From Paenibacillus typhae (GTDB lineage Bacteria; Bacillota; Bacilli; Paenibacillales; Paenibacillaceae), in assembly GCF_900099765.1 (NCBI RefSeq), contig NZ_FNDX01000007.1, positions 62,001-126,000 on the forward strand: a DNA stretch of 64,000 bases, given 5' to 3'. This document shows, piece by piece, positions 7,982 to 16,970 of the stretch. A program made the position numbers and the translations under genes. Numbering within the stretch: position 1 is the stretch's first letter; each line of letters begins with the position of its first letter. Under the pieces are notes generated by a model, which did no database searches, had not been told where the DNA came from, and was given only the letters and a program-made list of their open reading frames with translations.

Positions 7982-9340
7982 TTATTCTATTAACTCGTCC
8001 GCAGCGCTGTCTGTTTCTTCCGCCTCGGGCGGATTCTCCCGGTGGATTTTGATTCTGGTAATCCGCAGCCGGGTCGATTCCTCCACCTCAAAGGTTACAT
8101 CGCCCACAACAATATTTTTACCCTTCGACGGGTTGCCCTCCAGCTCCTTGAACAGCCAGCCGCCTATGGAATCGACCTCTTCGTCTTCAATGATTACACC
8201 GGTCAGGTCATTGACATCCTCAATCAGCATCCGCCCGTCCACGGAGATATATTCCCCGTTACGTTCAACCTCTGGACGCTCATTCTCGAACTCATCATGC
8301 AGATCGCCGACGATTTCTTCAAGAATATCCTCGGCAGTCAGCAGGCCGGCCGTTCCGCCGTACTCATCAACCACCAGCGTCAGCTGGGCTTTATTCTTCT
8401 GCATTAACCGCAGGGCATGGCTAATCTCCATAGATTCCGGTACATTCAGGATAGGGCGTACCAGCGATGCCAGATCATTCTGCTGATCCAGCGGGGCAAA
8501 CAGCAGGTCGGTGATGTGAATAAAGCCGATAATCCGGTCTTTGTCCTCATTGGCTACGGGATATCTGGAATGCTTGGTTTCCGTTATAATCCGCATATTT
8601 TCTTCCAGCGACAGATTGCTGTACAACACGTCCATATCGGTACGTGGCAGCATGACTTCACGGGCCAGCAGGTCCGAGAATTCAAATATATTATCCATGA
8701 GCTTCATTTCATCCTGATCAATAACCCCGCTCTTGGCGCTCTGATTCATCAGGATGCGTATTTCCTCCTCCGAGTGGGCAGCTTCAGCTTCACTGGCAGG
8801 CTCCACGCCAACCAGTCTAAGAAGCGCATTTGCGGAAGCATTCAGAATCCAGATGAACGGAAGAAACAGATTATAAAAGAACATCAGCGGTGCAGACAGC
8901 AGCAGCGCAGAGCCTTCTGTTTTTTGAATCGCCAGGGATTTCGGAGCCAGCTCCCCCAGTACAATATGTAAGAAAGTGATAATGGAAAATCCGACTATAA
9001 CCGACACCGTAGAAATTAAAGTATGGTCGGTAACGCCGAGCTGAAACATCAGCGGCTCTACCAGCAGCTCCGAGATCGCCGGCTCCCCGATCCAGCCCAG
9101 CCCGAGGGAGGCAAGCGTAATTCCGAATTGGGTAGCAGACAGGTACGCATCCAGCTTCTTGTTGACCTTCAGCGCATATCCGGCCATCTTGTTACCCTCA
9201 CTCACCAGCTGGGTCAGACGGGACTGTCTGACCTTCACCAGCGAAAACTCCGCAGCAACAAATATACCGTTTAACAAGACAAGCACCAGAACCAGAACCA
9301 GATTAAGCAATAAGCTTCCTATGTCAAATTCCGTATGCAC
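7982..9340 (-). CDS. CNNM/CBS-pair membrane protein (hemolysin C / CorC family)
   Basis: This 452-residue protein has an N-terminal CNNM (DUF21) membrane domain with about four hydrophobic segments in residues 1-200 (for example LLLNLVLVLVLVLLNGIFVAAEF), then a tandem CBS pair (about 220-345, REVMLPRTDMD and VDEYGGTAGLLTAEDILEEIVG), then a C-terminal CorC_HlyC domain. Family members are implicated in magnesium or other cation export. They are often called hemolysins, but that name has little functional support. The start is GTG. The gene is monocistronic or follows yfkAB, whose stop lies 18 bp upstream. Confidence 0.9.
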   Translation of the reverse strand: MHTEFDIGSLLLNLVLVLVLVLLNGIFVAAEFSLVKVRQSRLTQLVSEGNKMAGYALKVNKKLDAYLSATQFGITLASLGLGWIGEPAISELLVEPLMFQLGVTDHTLISTVSVIVGFSIITFLHIVLGELAPKSLAIQKTEGSALLLSAPLMFFYNLFLPFIWILNASANALLRLVGVEPASEAEAAHSEEEIRILMNQSAKSGVIDQDEMKLMDNIFEFSDLLAREVMLPRTDMDVLYSNLSLEENMRIITETKHSRYPVANEDKDRIIGFIHITDLLFAPLDQQNDLASLVRPILNVPESMEISHALRLMQKNKAQLTLVVDEYGGTAGLLTAEDILEEIVGDLHDEFENERPEVERNGEYISVDGRMLIEDVNDLTGVIIEDEEVDSIGGWLFKELEGNPSKGKNIVVGDVTFEVEESTRLRITRIKIHRENPPEAEETDSAADELIE

Positions 9341-9358
9341 TATAACAACGCCTCGATT

Positions 9359-10495
9359 CTACAGTGTGATCGCCTTTCTTGATTTGAAATCGACCTTGGG
9401 GTAATACATATCAGCTACCAGCAGATTCGGGCCGCAGCAGCCCGCAGCATCACAGAAGCAGTTCACCTTCTGATTAAGCGGATGGCTGCTCTGCCAGTCG
9501 GCAAAGATATCGTCCAGCCTGCTTGAGCCAATGTTGCCAAAGGCGGAAATATCGGCAAAATCCGTCACGAAGACATCGCCGGTAAACATATTCACATTTA
9601 CCCGGTTGCGTCCGTCCGGATCATTTCGCAGCGTCACATTCTTCTCTGTCCGCAGTCTGCGCAGCAGCTGCTGGTCCTCTTCAAGAGAGCTGCAGGCGAA
9701 GAACGGAAGCGTGCCGAACAGCATCCACATATCCGGATCACGGGCGTCCAGCAGGGAAAGAATCGCATCCCCCATCTCCTTCAGCGATAATACCGGCAGC
9801 GAGGAGGCGAAGCTTGAGGCGTACATCGGATGAACCTCATGGCGTCTCGCGCCCATGTCACCGATCAGCTTATGGATTTGCGGCAGCTTCGTATGGGTAC
9901 GGTAGTTGATCATTGATTCAGCGGAGATCAGCATACCATCCTCACTGAGCCGGCGGGAATTCTCAATCATTGTGTCATATAACCGGTACGCGGCTTCCCT
10001 GGCAACAGGATGTCCGCTGTTCGCGAAGCCGACCTCATGGAAGTCATCACCGTTTACATAATTGAATGAGATATGCATAACATCCAGATAAGGCAGCAGC
10101 TTCTCATACCGGGCGTACGGCATCGTCAAATTTGAATTAATCTGTGAGCGGATGCCCCGCTCATGTGCATATTTCAGCAGCGGTACAATAATGTTATCCA
10201 CGGTAGAAGCACGGAACATCGGCTCTCCCCCGGTAATGCTTATGGTTTGCAAATGCTCCACTTCGTCAAGGCGCTTCAGCATATTGGCAAGCGGCAGCAT
10301 TTCCCCTTCCTTCATGGTGAGGCTGTCACCGACCGCACAGTGTTCACAGCGCATATTGCACAGATTAGTAACCGTCATCTCCACACTGGTCAGTACATGC
10401 TGTCCATGCTGGCGAAGTGAAGTAATCGGATCCCAAGGATCATAGCTTGGCGACAGCTCCCTTATTATTCTTGATGAAGGTTCTAATATACTCAT
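9359..10495 (-). CDS. yfkAB: radical SAM / CxCxxxxC motif protein YfkAB
   Basis: This 378-residue protein has the radical SAM iron-sulfur motif CNMRCEHC (Cys46, Cys50, Cys53), followed by TGGEPMFRAST for SAM binding. Near the C terminus it has NCFCDAAGCCG, the second cysteine motif CxCxxxxC that defines the YfkAB family. The family reaction is not known. A clear AAAGGAGCAAG ribosome site precedes the ATG. It ends 18 bp before the CNNM/CBS gene on the same strand, so the two may be co-transcribed. Confidence 0.88.
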   Translation of the reverse strand: MSILEPSSRIIRELSPSYDPWDPITSLRQHGQHVLTSVEMTVTNLCNMRCEHCAVGDSLTMKEGEMLPLANMLKRLDEVEHLQTISITGGEPMFRASTVDNIIVPLLKYAHERGIRSQINSNLTMPYARYEKLLPYLDVMHISFNYVNGDDFHEVGFANSGHPVAREAAYRLYDTMIENSRRLSEDGMLISAESMINYRTHTKLPQIHKLIGDMGARRHEVHPMYASSFASSLPVLSLKEMGDAILSLLDARDPDMWMLFGTLPFFACSSLEEDQQLLRRLRTEKNVTLRNDPDGRNRVNVNMFTGDVFVTDFADISAFGNIGSSRLDDIFADWQSSHPLNQKVNCFCDAAGCCGPNLLVADMYYPKVDFKSRKAITL

Positions 10496-10652
10496 TTTTG
10501 CTTGCTCCTTTAATACGTATTCCTTATTATTAACCCAAATAAATGAAAAAGATAGGCAGCTTACCCTTTATCATACCACGCCCGGCAAAAAAACTGCATA
10601 TTCCGAAGCCTGTGGATGCCGGTGTATCGCTAAACAGCTCCTAATGAAAAAC

Positions 10653-10716
10653 AGCGGGGCGAATAACAGGCCTTGTCAACCGCACAACTGCGGCTGCCTG
10701 TTATTCGCTCCTCGCT
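10653..10716. other. long interrupted inverted repeat
   Basis: The arms GCGAATAACAGGC (10659-10671) and its complement (10696-10708) pair perfectly over 13 bp. Pairing extends outward with one wobble and one bulge, and an internal CCGCA/TGCGG stem sits in the loop. It lies downstream of the HD-GYP gene in a 270-bp gap and lacks a T run. It may be an mRNA-end structure. Confidence 0.5.
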
Positions 10717-10767
10717 GCTGGAAGGCAGAACGCTTCGTGCGAAGCCTCCTGCCGCAATTTCTGCAAT

Positions 10768-11868
10768 TCAGGTGGGCTTCGCCTGCTCGTCGTCATCCGA
10801 GACATCGGAAATCACTACGGAAAGCGCGGTGCCCAGATCAATCTCATATGGCGTAACCGGTTCACCTTCGTGACCCGTAATCACCCGCACTACCGGCCTG
10901 TGCGGTATGCTGGGGTCAATCTTCACAACAATACCGCTTTCCCCTGTACTCAGCTTCACTGTCAGCCCGAGGGGATAGATCGCCACCCGGTCTCTGAACA
11001 GCTCAAGCTGCTTCTGCTCGTATAAGGTACCGGAACCGACATACAGCGCTTCAACCGCCTGGTGGGGCAGCATCGCTTTTTTGTAGATCCGGTTAGAGGT
11101 CATCGCATCATAAGAATCAGCGACACCCAGCCATTTGGCGTATTCATGAATCTGCGGGCCGGTCAGCCCGCGCGGATAGCCGGTGCCGTTAATACGTTCA
11201 TGATGCTGCAGTGCACAATGCGCCGCGAGCAGCGGGATGTTAGGCTCATCCTTGAGAATCCGGTAGCCGATCTCCGTATGGGCCTGCATATGGCGGAATT
11301 CTTCATCGCTAAGCATGCCGGGCTTTTGAACGATTTTGACCGGAATCTGGGTTTTGCCGATATCATGCAGCAGCGAACCGAGACCGAGCACGCGCAGCTC
11401 TTCTCTGCTGTAGCCGTAAGCAATGCCAAGGACAAGTGTATAGAGACATACATTAAGCGAATGGACATACAGGTAATTATCCGCTGTGTGCATATCCGCC
11501 AGCATAATCATAGGATCTTCCTGGGAGGACATATCATCCAGAATGGAATCCATTACCTTGGAGAATTTTTTGTCCAGATGATAAAAGCCTTTGGTAATAC
11601 CAGACGTGCTGGACATCTCCTGGAACTGGTTACGGATTACCTTGAGCGCCTGGTTACGCGTTTCATCATGCAGCAATGTGGTGATCACGACATCATCTGT
11701 ATTGGCGTCTTCTATATAGACATAGCCGATGTCGATCCTGGCCAGCCGCTTGATTAACGCATCCGATAGTTCTACCCCGTCAGCGAGCAGAACCAGCCCT
11801 TCATCATTGTAAATCTTTTTTCCCAGCTTCATCCCCGACTGAAGCCGATTCACGGATACTAAACGCAC
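10768..11868 (-). CDS. HD-GYP domain protein, probable cyclic-di-GMP phosphodiesterase
   Basis: This 366-residue protein has an N-terminal region of about 120 residues of the DUF3391-like type, then an HD-GYP domain. The metal motif LLHDIGK (167-172), the second-shell histidines, HHERINGTGYP (222-232) and the ADSYDAMTS motif are all intact, so hydrolysis of cyclic di-GMP is plausible. A C-terminal tail of about 70 residues resembles a PilZ-like or small beta domain (VKLSTGESGIVVKI). No response-regulator receiver is attached. The start is GTG. A paralogue lies at 15251-16291. Confidence 0.88.
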   Translation of the reverse strand: MRLVSVNRLQSGMKLGKKIYNDEGLVLLADGVELSDALIKRLARIDIGYVYIEDANTDDVVITTLLHDETRNQALKVIRNQFQEMSSTSGITKGFYHLDKKFSKVMDSILDDMSSQEDPMIMLADMHTADNYLYVHSLNVCLYTLVLGIAYGYSREELRVLGLGSLLHDIGKTQIPVKIVQKPGMLSDEEFRHMQAHTEIGYRILKDEPNIPLLAAHCALQHHERINGTGYPRGLTGPQIHEYAKWLGVADSYDAMTSNRIYKKAMLPHQAVEALYVGSGTLYEQKQLELFRDRVAIYPLGLTVKLSTGESGIVVKIDPSIPHRPVVRVITGHEGEPVTPYEIDLGTALSVVISDVSDDDEQAKPT

Positions 11869-11964
11869 CTTGGCTCACTCCTGCCTTTAACGGTAAATTG
11901 CTATTCTGTTTCTAAAGCTATAAATGCATTCTGTGTCTATACCGTTATCTAGAACGAACCTGGG

Positions 11965-12792
11965 CTAGCGCATAATAAACAGCCAGAAAACGGCTGCCAG
12001 TATAAAACGGTAAATGGCAAAATGCGTCGGTCTGATCTTCTGGATCAGCTTCATAAATAGTACCACCACGACATAAGCGACCACAAAGGCAATCACGAAG
12101 CCTATCGCAAAATCCCAGATGGTATCCTTGGTGAAATATTTGTAAGAATCCAGCAGCTCATAGCCGGATGCAGCGCACATAATCGGAATGGCAATAAGGA
12201 AGGAGAAATCGGCTGACGCCTTATAGCTTACCCCGCTCAGCATACCGCCTGAAATCGTTGAACCGGAACGGGAGAATCCCGGCCAGAGCACTGAAATAAT
12301 CTGGTACAGACCGATGGCCAGCGCCTGGCCGTACGACAAGTCATCCAGCTCATGCGCAGTCACGCGCGATTTGCGCTTGTTCCACCACTCCGCCACAATC
12401 ATCAGTATCCCGCCGGCAACGAGCGCCCAGAGCACCGTAGTGGCTCCGAACAGGCCTTTAATAAAGTCCCGGGCAAAAAAAGCTACAGCCAGCGCCGGAG
12501 CAATCCCAAGGATTACGTGAATCAGATTGAGCCGTGAGGCCGGCATTACGCCGCCTCTGCCCCGGTTACTGCGTCCGATGCCGAGCAGATCCAGCACACG
12601 TTTGCGGTAGACCAGTGCAATGGCCAGAATGGCGCCAAGCTGAATCACAATTTCATAGGTCTTCATAATCGGCGACTGTTCATCAAAGCCAAGCAGCTTG
12701 GTAGTAAGAATCATATGGCCCGTAGAAGATACCGGAATAAATTCGGTAATTCCTTCTACTATAGCTAGAATTATTGCTGTAATTGTATCCAT
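11965..12792 (-). CDS. uppP: undecaprenyl-diphosphate phosphatase (BacA family)
   Basis: This 275-residue integral membrane protein has about seven to eight hydrophobic helices. Both BacA signature motifs are present: EGITEFIPVSSTGH (14-27) and PGFSRSGSTISGG. UppP recycles the lipid carrier for peptidoglycan by removing a phosphate from undecaprenyl diphosphate, and it gives bacitracin tolerance in many species. The length is normal. The ATG follows AGGAGGAAG. No neighbouring cell-wall operon is present. Confidence 0.95.
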   Translation of the reverse strand: MDTITAIILAIVEGITEFIPVSSTGHMILTTKLLGFDEQSPIMKTYEIVIQLGAILAIALVYRKRVLDLLGIGRSNRGRGGVMPASRLNLIHVILGIAPALAVAFFARDFIKGLFGATTVLWALVAGGILMIVAEWWNKRKSRVTAHELDDLSYGQALAIGLYQIISVLWPGFSRSGSTISGGMLSGVSYKASADFSFLIAIPIMCAASGYELLDSYKYFTKDTIWDFAIGFVIAFVVAYVVVVLFMKLIQKIRPTHFAIYRFILAAVFWLFIMR

Positions 12793-12867
12793 AGCTTCCT
12801 CCTGATAGAAAAATGAACAATGCTTTTTGGTTATTGCCTGTGCTGTTATGTGCTTATGTAAGAAAAG

Positions 12868-14316
12868 CTATAAAGCGCCTCTGTCTAACCAGCGGATACC
12901 GGCGCTTTCTTCCAGGCTTCCAGGACGCTGCAGCTCCATCCGCAGCAGATCGCGCAGAAAATGTGGCACCAGATAAACCGGATTACGTCCGTTCGCAATA
13001 CTCTCATAGCCGGAACGGAAGGTGAACATATCCAGAGTACCGACCTCATATTCCGTTTCGTCCTCCAGCGGCTCCCCTTCGACAAAAACTGCAATACTGT
13101 TATCATAAGGCATCACAGCAGGGTCGTACAAGATTTTTAATCCGTCGGCAGCCAGGCTGCCGAGCACCTTTCCCCTGAAGCCGTAACCGAATATCGGCTT
13201 CAGGCAGAACGCTTCTGTCAGGCTCTGCACAAGTGCCGTCCGGATGTCTCTGCCCTTAAGCTTTACAATGCAGGGATTGATCGGTGACGGGCACAGCGAA
13301 TGCAGCATACCTGCTGTTATGTTGCCTTCCGGAAGCGGACCGAGCAGCTGGCCCGTATTGACCAGCGACAGTCTGGTGCCTGTAAACCGGCGAACTGCCT
13401 GGGCCAGCAGATTGCCGAAGGGCGATTCACCGAGCAGATCGAGCTGAAGCTCATGGCCGGTGATCGCTACAGTCTCCTCAAGCGCCTCACGCCCTTGCTG
13501 CAGATGGAGCGCAGCCGCCGGAGCGATAACGGACTCGGTCAGCTGCTGATCCAGTTCAACGCAGCCGCCGCTGACCAGTCTGAACGGCCTGCCGGCTTCA
13601 GGCCGCTCAAACTGCAGTCTGCCCAGATAGCGGCCGAATTTCCCGGCTCCGCAGACCGCGGTTCCGTTAATCAGGAGCGGCTGCTCCAGCAGATGATGGG
13701 TGTGGCCTCCGAGAATGGCATGCACGCCATCCAGACGCTCAGCCAGCAGCTTATCTGCCGGCAGCCCCAGATGGGAAAGGATGATTACAATATCCGCCTG
13801 CTGAGCCAGCAGACGGCATTGCTCACGAAGCGCCTCCTCAGGCTCCATGACTTCCCACCCCAGCAGTGAATAGAAGGAGGTGAACGCAGCTGTAGCCCCG
13901 GTTATGCCGATCCTGATGCCGTTCTTCTCCACAATGGCATGCTGCCTCATCCATTGCGGAGGCTGCCCGGTGGCGGCATCAAGAAAATTACAGCATACTA
14001 CGGGGCACTGCAGCCCTGAGAATATGGCGGCCAGCGTTTCCGGCGAAAAGGTCAGCCCTTCGTTATTGCCGATGGTTACCGCGTCATACCCGGTCAGATT
14101 GATGATATCTATATTCGCCTGACCCATTGTTCCTTCCGTCTCTACAGCGGCCCGGTCCATATGGTCACCGATATCTACCAGCAGTACTGCTTCCTCACCT
14201 GCTGCAGCTTTAAGCCCGGCTATTCCGGCGGCAATGGGACTCATCGTCTCAAAATGGCTATGTATATCATTGGTATGCAGGATTGTCAGTCTTTGCGGTA
14301 CAGACTCCATGAGCAC
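12868..14316 (-). CDS. YunD-like 5'-nucleotidase / bifunctional metallophosphoesterase
   Basis: This 482-residue protein has an N-terminal calcineurin-like phosphoesterase domain with the metal motifs HTNDIHSHFE (14-23), DIGDHMDRA, GNNEGL and GGHTHHLLE, and a C-terminal 5'-nucleotidase domain (AVRRFTGTRLSLVNTGQLLG through YEVGTLDMFTF). The usual GNHE motif reads GNNE, as I recall for the YunD subgroup. No signal peptide is seen, so it is probably cytosolic, unlike UshA. The start may be GTG at 14316 or ATG at 14310. It lies next to uppP on the same strand, with 75 bp between them. Confidence 0.85.
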   Translation of the reverse strand: MLMESVPQRLTILHTNDIHSHFETMSPIAAGIAGLKAAAGEEAVLLVDIGDHMDRAAVETEGTMGQANIDIINLTGYDAVTIGNNEGLTFSPETLAAIFSGLQCPVVCCNFLDAATGQPPQWMRQHAIVEKNGIRIGITGATAAFTSFYSLLGWEVMEPEEALREQCRLLAQQADIVIILSHLGLPADKLLAERLDGVHAILGGHTHHLLEQPLLINGTAVCGAGKFGRYLGRLQFERPEAGRPFRLVSGGCVELDQQLTESVIAPAAALHLQQGREALEETVAITGHELQLDLLGESPFGNLLAQAVRRFTGTRLSLVNTGQLLGPLPEGNITAGMLHSLCPSPINPCIVKLKGRDIRTALVQSLTEAFCLKPIFGYGFRGKVLGSLAADGLKILYDPAVMPYDNSIAVFVEGEPLEDETEYEVGTLDMFTFRSGYESIANGRNPVYLVPHFLRDLLRMELQRPGSLEESAGIRWLDRGAL

Positions 14317-14447
14317 TAGTTCCCTTCCTTCTATAAGCCGTTCCGGCAGAAGCGGCAGGCATGTAATCTTATGTAGCCTAGCATAACATTTTCAGGGGCA
14401 TTATGGTATATTGGAATCATTATTACAACCCCGAGGTGAAATGAACA

Positions 14448-15161
14448 ATGCAGATCAACATTCGCCTGTTCGCCGGCCTGGCCGAGCTGTTCAGCGCATC
14501 CAGCCTGAAATTCCAGGCACCCGAAGCCCCGTTGACCGCAGGCGGACTAAAGGCGCTGCTGGCCGCTGCTTATCCTGAGGCTGCACAGCAGATCCATACT
14601 TCACTCGTAGCCATTGACCACGAATATGCGCCTGATGAAACACCTGTTACTGAAGATTCCGAAGTAGCACTGATCCCGCCGGTATCAGGAGGGGAGCCTG
14701 CAGTTGCGGACGGAGAGACGGCCGACGGAATGTTTATCATTACCGGCCGGCCTCTGAATGCAGAAGCACTGCTGGATAAGGTGCTCGATCAGAACCACGG
14801 CGCTTCCCTTGTATTCGTAGGTACGACCCGGGAAATGACCGGAGACCAGCTGACTACAGCCCTTCATTATGAAGCCTATACTCCCATGGCGCTTGCCAAG
14901 CTGCAGGAAATCGGCAACGATGTCCGGAGCCGGTGGAATGCTAATTGCGCAATTGCACACCGGACAGGCCTGGTAGGACTTAAGGAGGCCAGTGTCATCA
15001 TCGCCGTCTCCGCCGCCCACCGTGACATCTGTTATGAAGCAAGCCGTTATGCCATCGAGAAGCTGAAGGCCGATGTACCGGTATGGAAGAAGGATATCAA
15101 TGAATCCGGTGAGGTCTGGCTCGGCTCTGACCCGAAAGCCAAAGCGTATAAATCCCTGTAA
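14448..15161 (+). CDS. MoaD-MoaE fusion, molybdopterin synthase in one chain
   Basis: Residues 1-82 form a MoaD ubiquitin-like sulfur carrier (MQINIRLFAGLAELF to ALIPPVSGG), and residues 90-237 form MoaE (IITGRPLNAEALLDKV, VFVGTTREMTG, VPVWKKDI). Together they make the synthase that puts two sulfurs into precursor Z to form molybdopterin. MoaD needs a free C-terminal Gly-Gly; here Gly81-Gly82 is internal and followed by Glu83. In the mycobacterial fusion MoaX the chain is cut after the same double Gly, so processing here is plausible but unproven. No other moa gene is in the window. The ATG has a weak CGAGGTGAAA site. Confidence 0.9.
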   Translation: MQINIRLFAGLAELFSASSLKFQAPEAPLTAGGLKALLAAAYPEAAQQIHTSLVAIDHEYAPDETPVTEDSEVALIPPVSGGEPAVADGETADGMFIITGRPLNAEALLDKVLDQNHGASLVFVGTTREMTGDQLTTALHYEAYTPMALAKLQEIGNDVRSRWNANCAIAHRTGLVGLKEASVIIAVSAAHRDICYEASRYAIEKLKADVPVWKKDINESGEVWLGSDPKAKAYKSL

Positions 15162-15250
15162 CCTTACGGTAAAACCATTGAATAATTCCGTCTTTGTTGC
15201 TATGCTGGGTACAACTGGGTACAAATTACTATTAGTAAGGTGGCATAGCA

Positions 15251-16291
15251 TTGAGAGTACACGTCATGGATCTTAAAGCCGGTGATTACCTGCGGTCGGA
15301 TACCTTTAGTTCAAGAGGCCTACACGTATTATCCAAAGGATCGCGCCTTCGGCTTGAAGAAATTTCCAGGCTGATACAGCACGGCGTTGATTACGTTGAT
15401 ATTGATGCCCGGGAGAACATCGTCATTCACACCGGCAGATCTCCCGTTATAGAGACTGTAAATGCAAGCTTTGACAGCAGTATAGAAGGCTTTGAGTCAC
15501 TGTATCTGGAAGCTTTGAGCAAAGGGAGCTTCAACCAGTCCGTGGTAGATGACATTCTTCAGCCTACCCTGCAGGCACTGGACAAGCACAAAGATGTAGT
15601 AACGCTGCTGATGCTGCTGGACAGGGAAGATAATTATACCTATAATCATTCCCTGCAGGTTGGCATGCTTTCCTATTATATAGCATCATGGCTCGGATAT
15701 TCCAAGCAGGAGTGTTATGAGATCGCACGGGCCGGATATTTAATCGACATCGGCAATTGCCAGATTTCTCCGGCCATCCTTCAGAAGCCGGGCAAGCTTA
15801 CCCCTCAGGAATATGAAGAAGTCAAACTACATACACTTTACGGCAATGAAATTATCCGCAGCTCCATGGACGACCCCTTTACAGCACTTATTGCCCTGCA
15901 GCATCATGAACGGGATGACGGCACCGGCTATCCAAACAATCTGACCAAATCCGAGATCCATCCCTATGCCCAGATTGCAGCCGTTGCCGATACTTACAGT
16001 GCGATGACCTCCCAGCGGGCCTACCAGTCGAAGCAGGAGTTCATCTCCGTCCTGCGGGAACTTAATTCCCTCAGCTTCGGCAAGCTGAACGGCAGTCATG
16101 TACAGGCCTTTATCCAGCATTTGATGCCCAATTTTATTAACAAAAAGGTGCTGCTCAGCACAGGTGACATGGGGGTTATTATTATGAACAATCCCCTTGA
16201 TGTCTTCCGTCCGCTGGTGCAGATTGAGAGTAAATTTGTTGATCTTTCCCGTGAGCGCCATATTACCGTAGTAGAAATTTACATGGAATAA
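15251..16291 (+). CDS. degenerate HD-GYP domain protein
   Basis: This 346-residue paralogue of the 10768-11868 protein has the same N-terminal region. Its HD motif reads YLIDIGN (163-169) where LLHDIGK is expected, so the metal-binding His and the Lys are both lost (Ile165, Asn169). Other ligands remain: NHS at 132-134, the His in KLHTLYG, and HHERDDGTGYP (218-228). This pattern suggests reduced or lost phosphodiesterase activity and perhaps a binding or sensory role. The start is TTG, with TAAGGTGG 7-9 bases upstream. A hairpin terminator follows. It is probably monocistronic. Confidence 0.85.
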   Translation: MRVHVMDLKAGDYLRSDTFSSRGLHVLSKGSRLRLEEISRLIQHGVDYVDIDARENIVIHTGRSPVIETVNASFDSSIEGFESLYLEALSKGSFNQSVVDDILQPTLQALDKHKDVVTLLMLLDREDNYTYNHSLQVGMLSYYIASWLGYSKQECYEIARAGYLIDIGNCQISPAILQKPGKLTPQEYEEVKLHTLYGNEIIRSSMDDPFTALIALQHHERDDGTGYPNNLTKSEIHPYAQIAAVADTYSAMTSQRAYQSKQEFISVLRELNSLSFGKLNGSHVQAFIQHLMPNFINKKVLLSTGDMGVIIMNNPLDVFRPLVQIESKFVDLSRERHITVVEIYME

Positions 16292-16304
16292 GCACGAGAG
16301 GAGA

Positions 16305-16345
16305 GGCTCCCTAAGCTGCTGCCGGCGGCTGGAGTCTTTTTTATT
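16305..16345 (+). terminator. terminator after the degenerate HD-GYP gene
   Basis: GGCTCC (16305-16310) pairs with GGAGTC (16331-16336) through one wobble. An inner AGCTGC/GCGGCT stem is present, followed by TTTTTTATTTT. Confidence 0.7.
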
Positions 16346-16499
16346 TTCCCCCTGCCCCTTAAGTTAAAGTATCAGGTTCAATCTATATACTGATTCAGTT
16401 CATCAGGGATCTTACTTTATATGGCTTGTACAGCTGTTTGAACTCCTGTTTCTCTGGCGAGGCTGTTAAGACAGCTGCACAAAAACTGGAGGTGGAGTG

Positions 16500-16748
16500 A
16501 TGCTACTGATTCATCAGCGGCTGGCTGAGCTGTATACGATAAGCTGCATGCGTCCGCTTACGCCGGCAGAGCTAACAGAGCAACAGCACTGCCTGCACGC
16601 TAATAGCGTCTACTGCTGGGAGATAAGCCGGCTGAATATGGAGGAACAGCTTGCAGAACAGACCGGGGATGCGTTATGGCAGGAGGAGATTCAGGCACAG
16701 CTGGCTGAAGTGCGGACAAGCGGCAAAGCAGGCAGGCGCCGTAAATAG
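16500..16748 (+). CDS. small helical protein of unknown function
   Basis: This 82-residue protein is predicted to be mostly helical (LLIHQRLAELYTISCMRPLTPAELTE, LNMEEQLAEQ) and ends in a basic tail (GKAGRRRK). It resembles small hypothetical proteins common in Paenibacillus, but I cannot name a family with confidence. GGAGGT lies six bases before the ATG at 16500, which makes that start better than the GTG at 16497. No membrane segment or signal is seen. Confidence 0.6.
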   Translation: MLLIHQRLAELYTISCMRPLTPAELTEQQHCLHANSVYCWEISRLNMEEQLAEQTGDALWQEEIQAQLAEVRTSGKAGRRRK

Positions 16749-16786
16749 CAGTGGTTTGAAATTATGGCGGATTTCGTTTTATTATA

Positions 16787-16921
16787 ATGATTACAGGCCT
16801 TTTCGAAGCCCATATTAATGTTAGCAATGATGTAGAGCTTGAGATCATGCCCTGGACAGAATGGGAAGGGCTGCACGGCAGGGAGCTGCCTGCCTCCTCT
16901 TCCTGTACAGAGTTAACATAA
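16787..16921 (+). pseudogene. 44-codon remnant resembling the start of a VOC (glyoxalase-fold) protein
   Basis: The frame opens with MITGLFEAHINVSN, which looks like the first strand of a vicinal-oxygen-chelate protein, but then jumps to EIMPWTEWEGLHGREL and stops. No ribosome site precedes it, although TATAAT overlaps the ATG. The best reading is a collapsed remnant of a VOC gene with an internal deletion. A short real peptide cannot be excluded. Confidence 0.4.
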
Positions 16922-16962
16922 AGCAGCAGCCCGTATCCTGGAATCAGGAACGGGCTGCTGCT
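16922..16962 (-). terminator. terminator of the ABC exporter operon
   Basis: A perfect 13-bp stem (AGCAGCAGCCCGT, 16922-16934, with 16950-16962) has an inner TCCTG/CAGGA pair in the loop. TTTATG follows on the minus strand. Confidence 0.7.
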
Positions 16963-16970
16963 GTCTTTAG

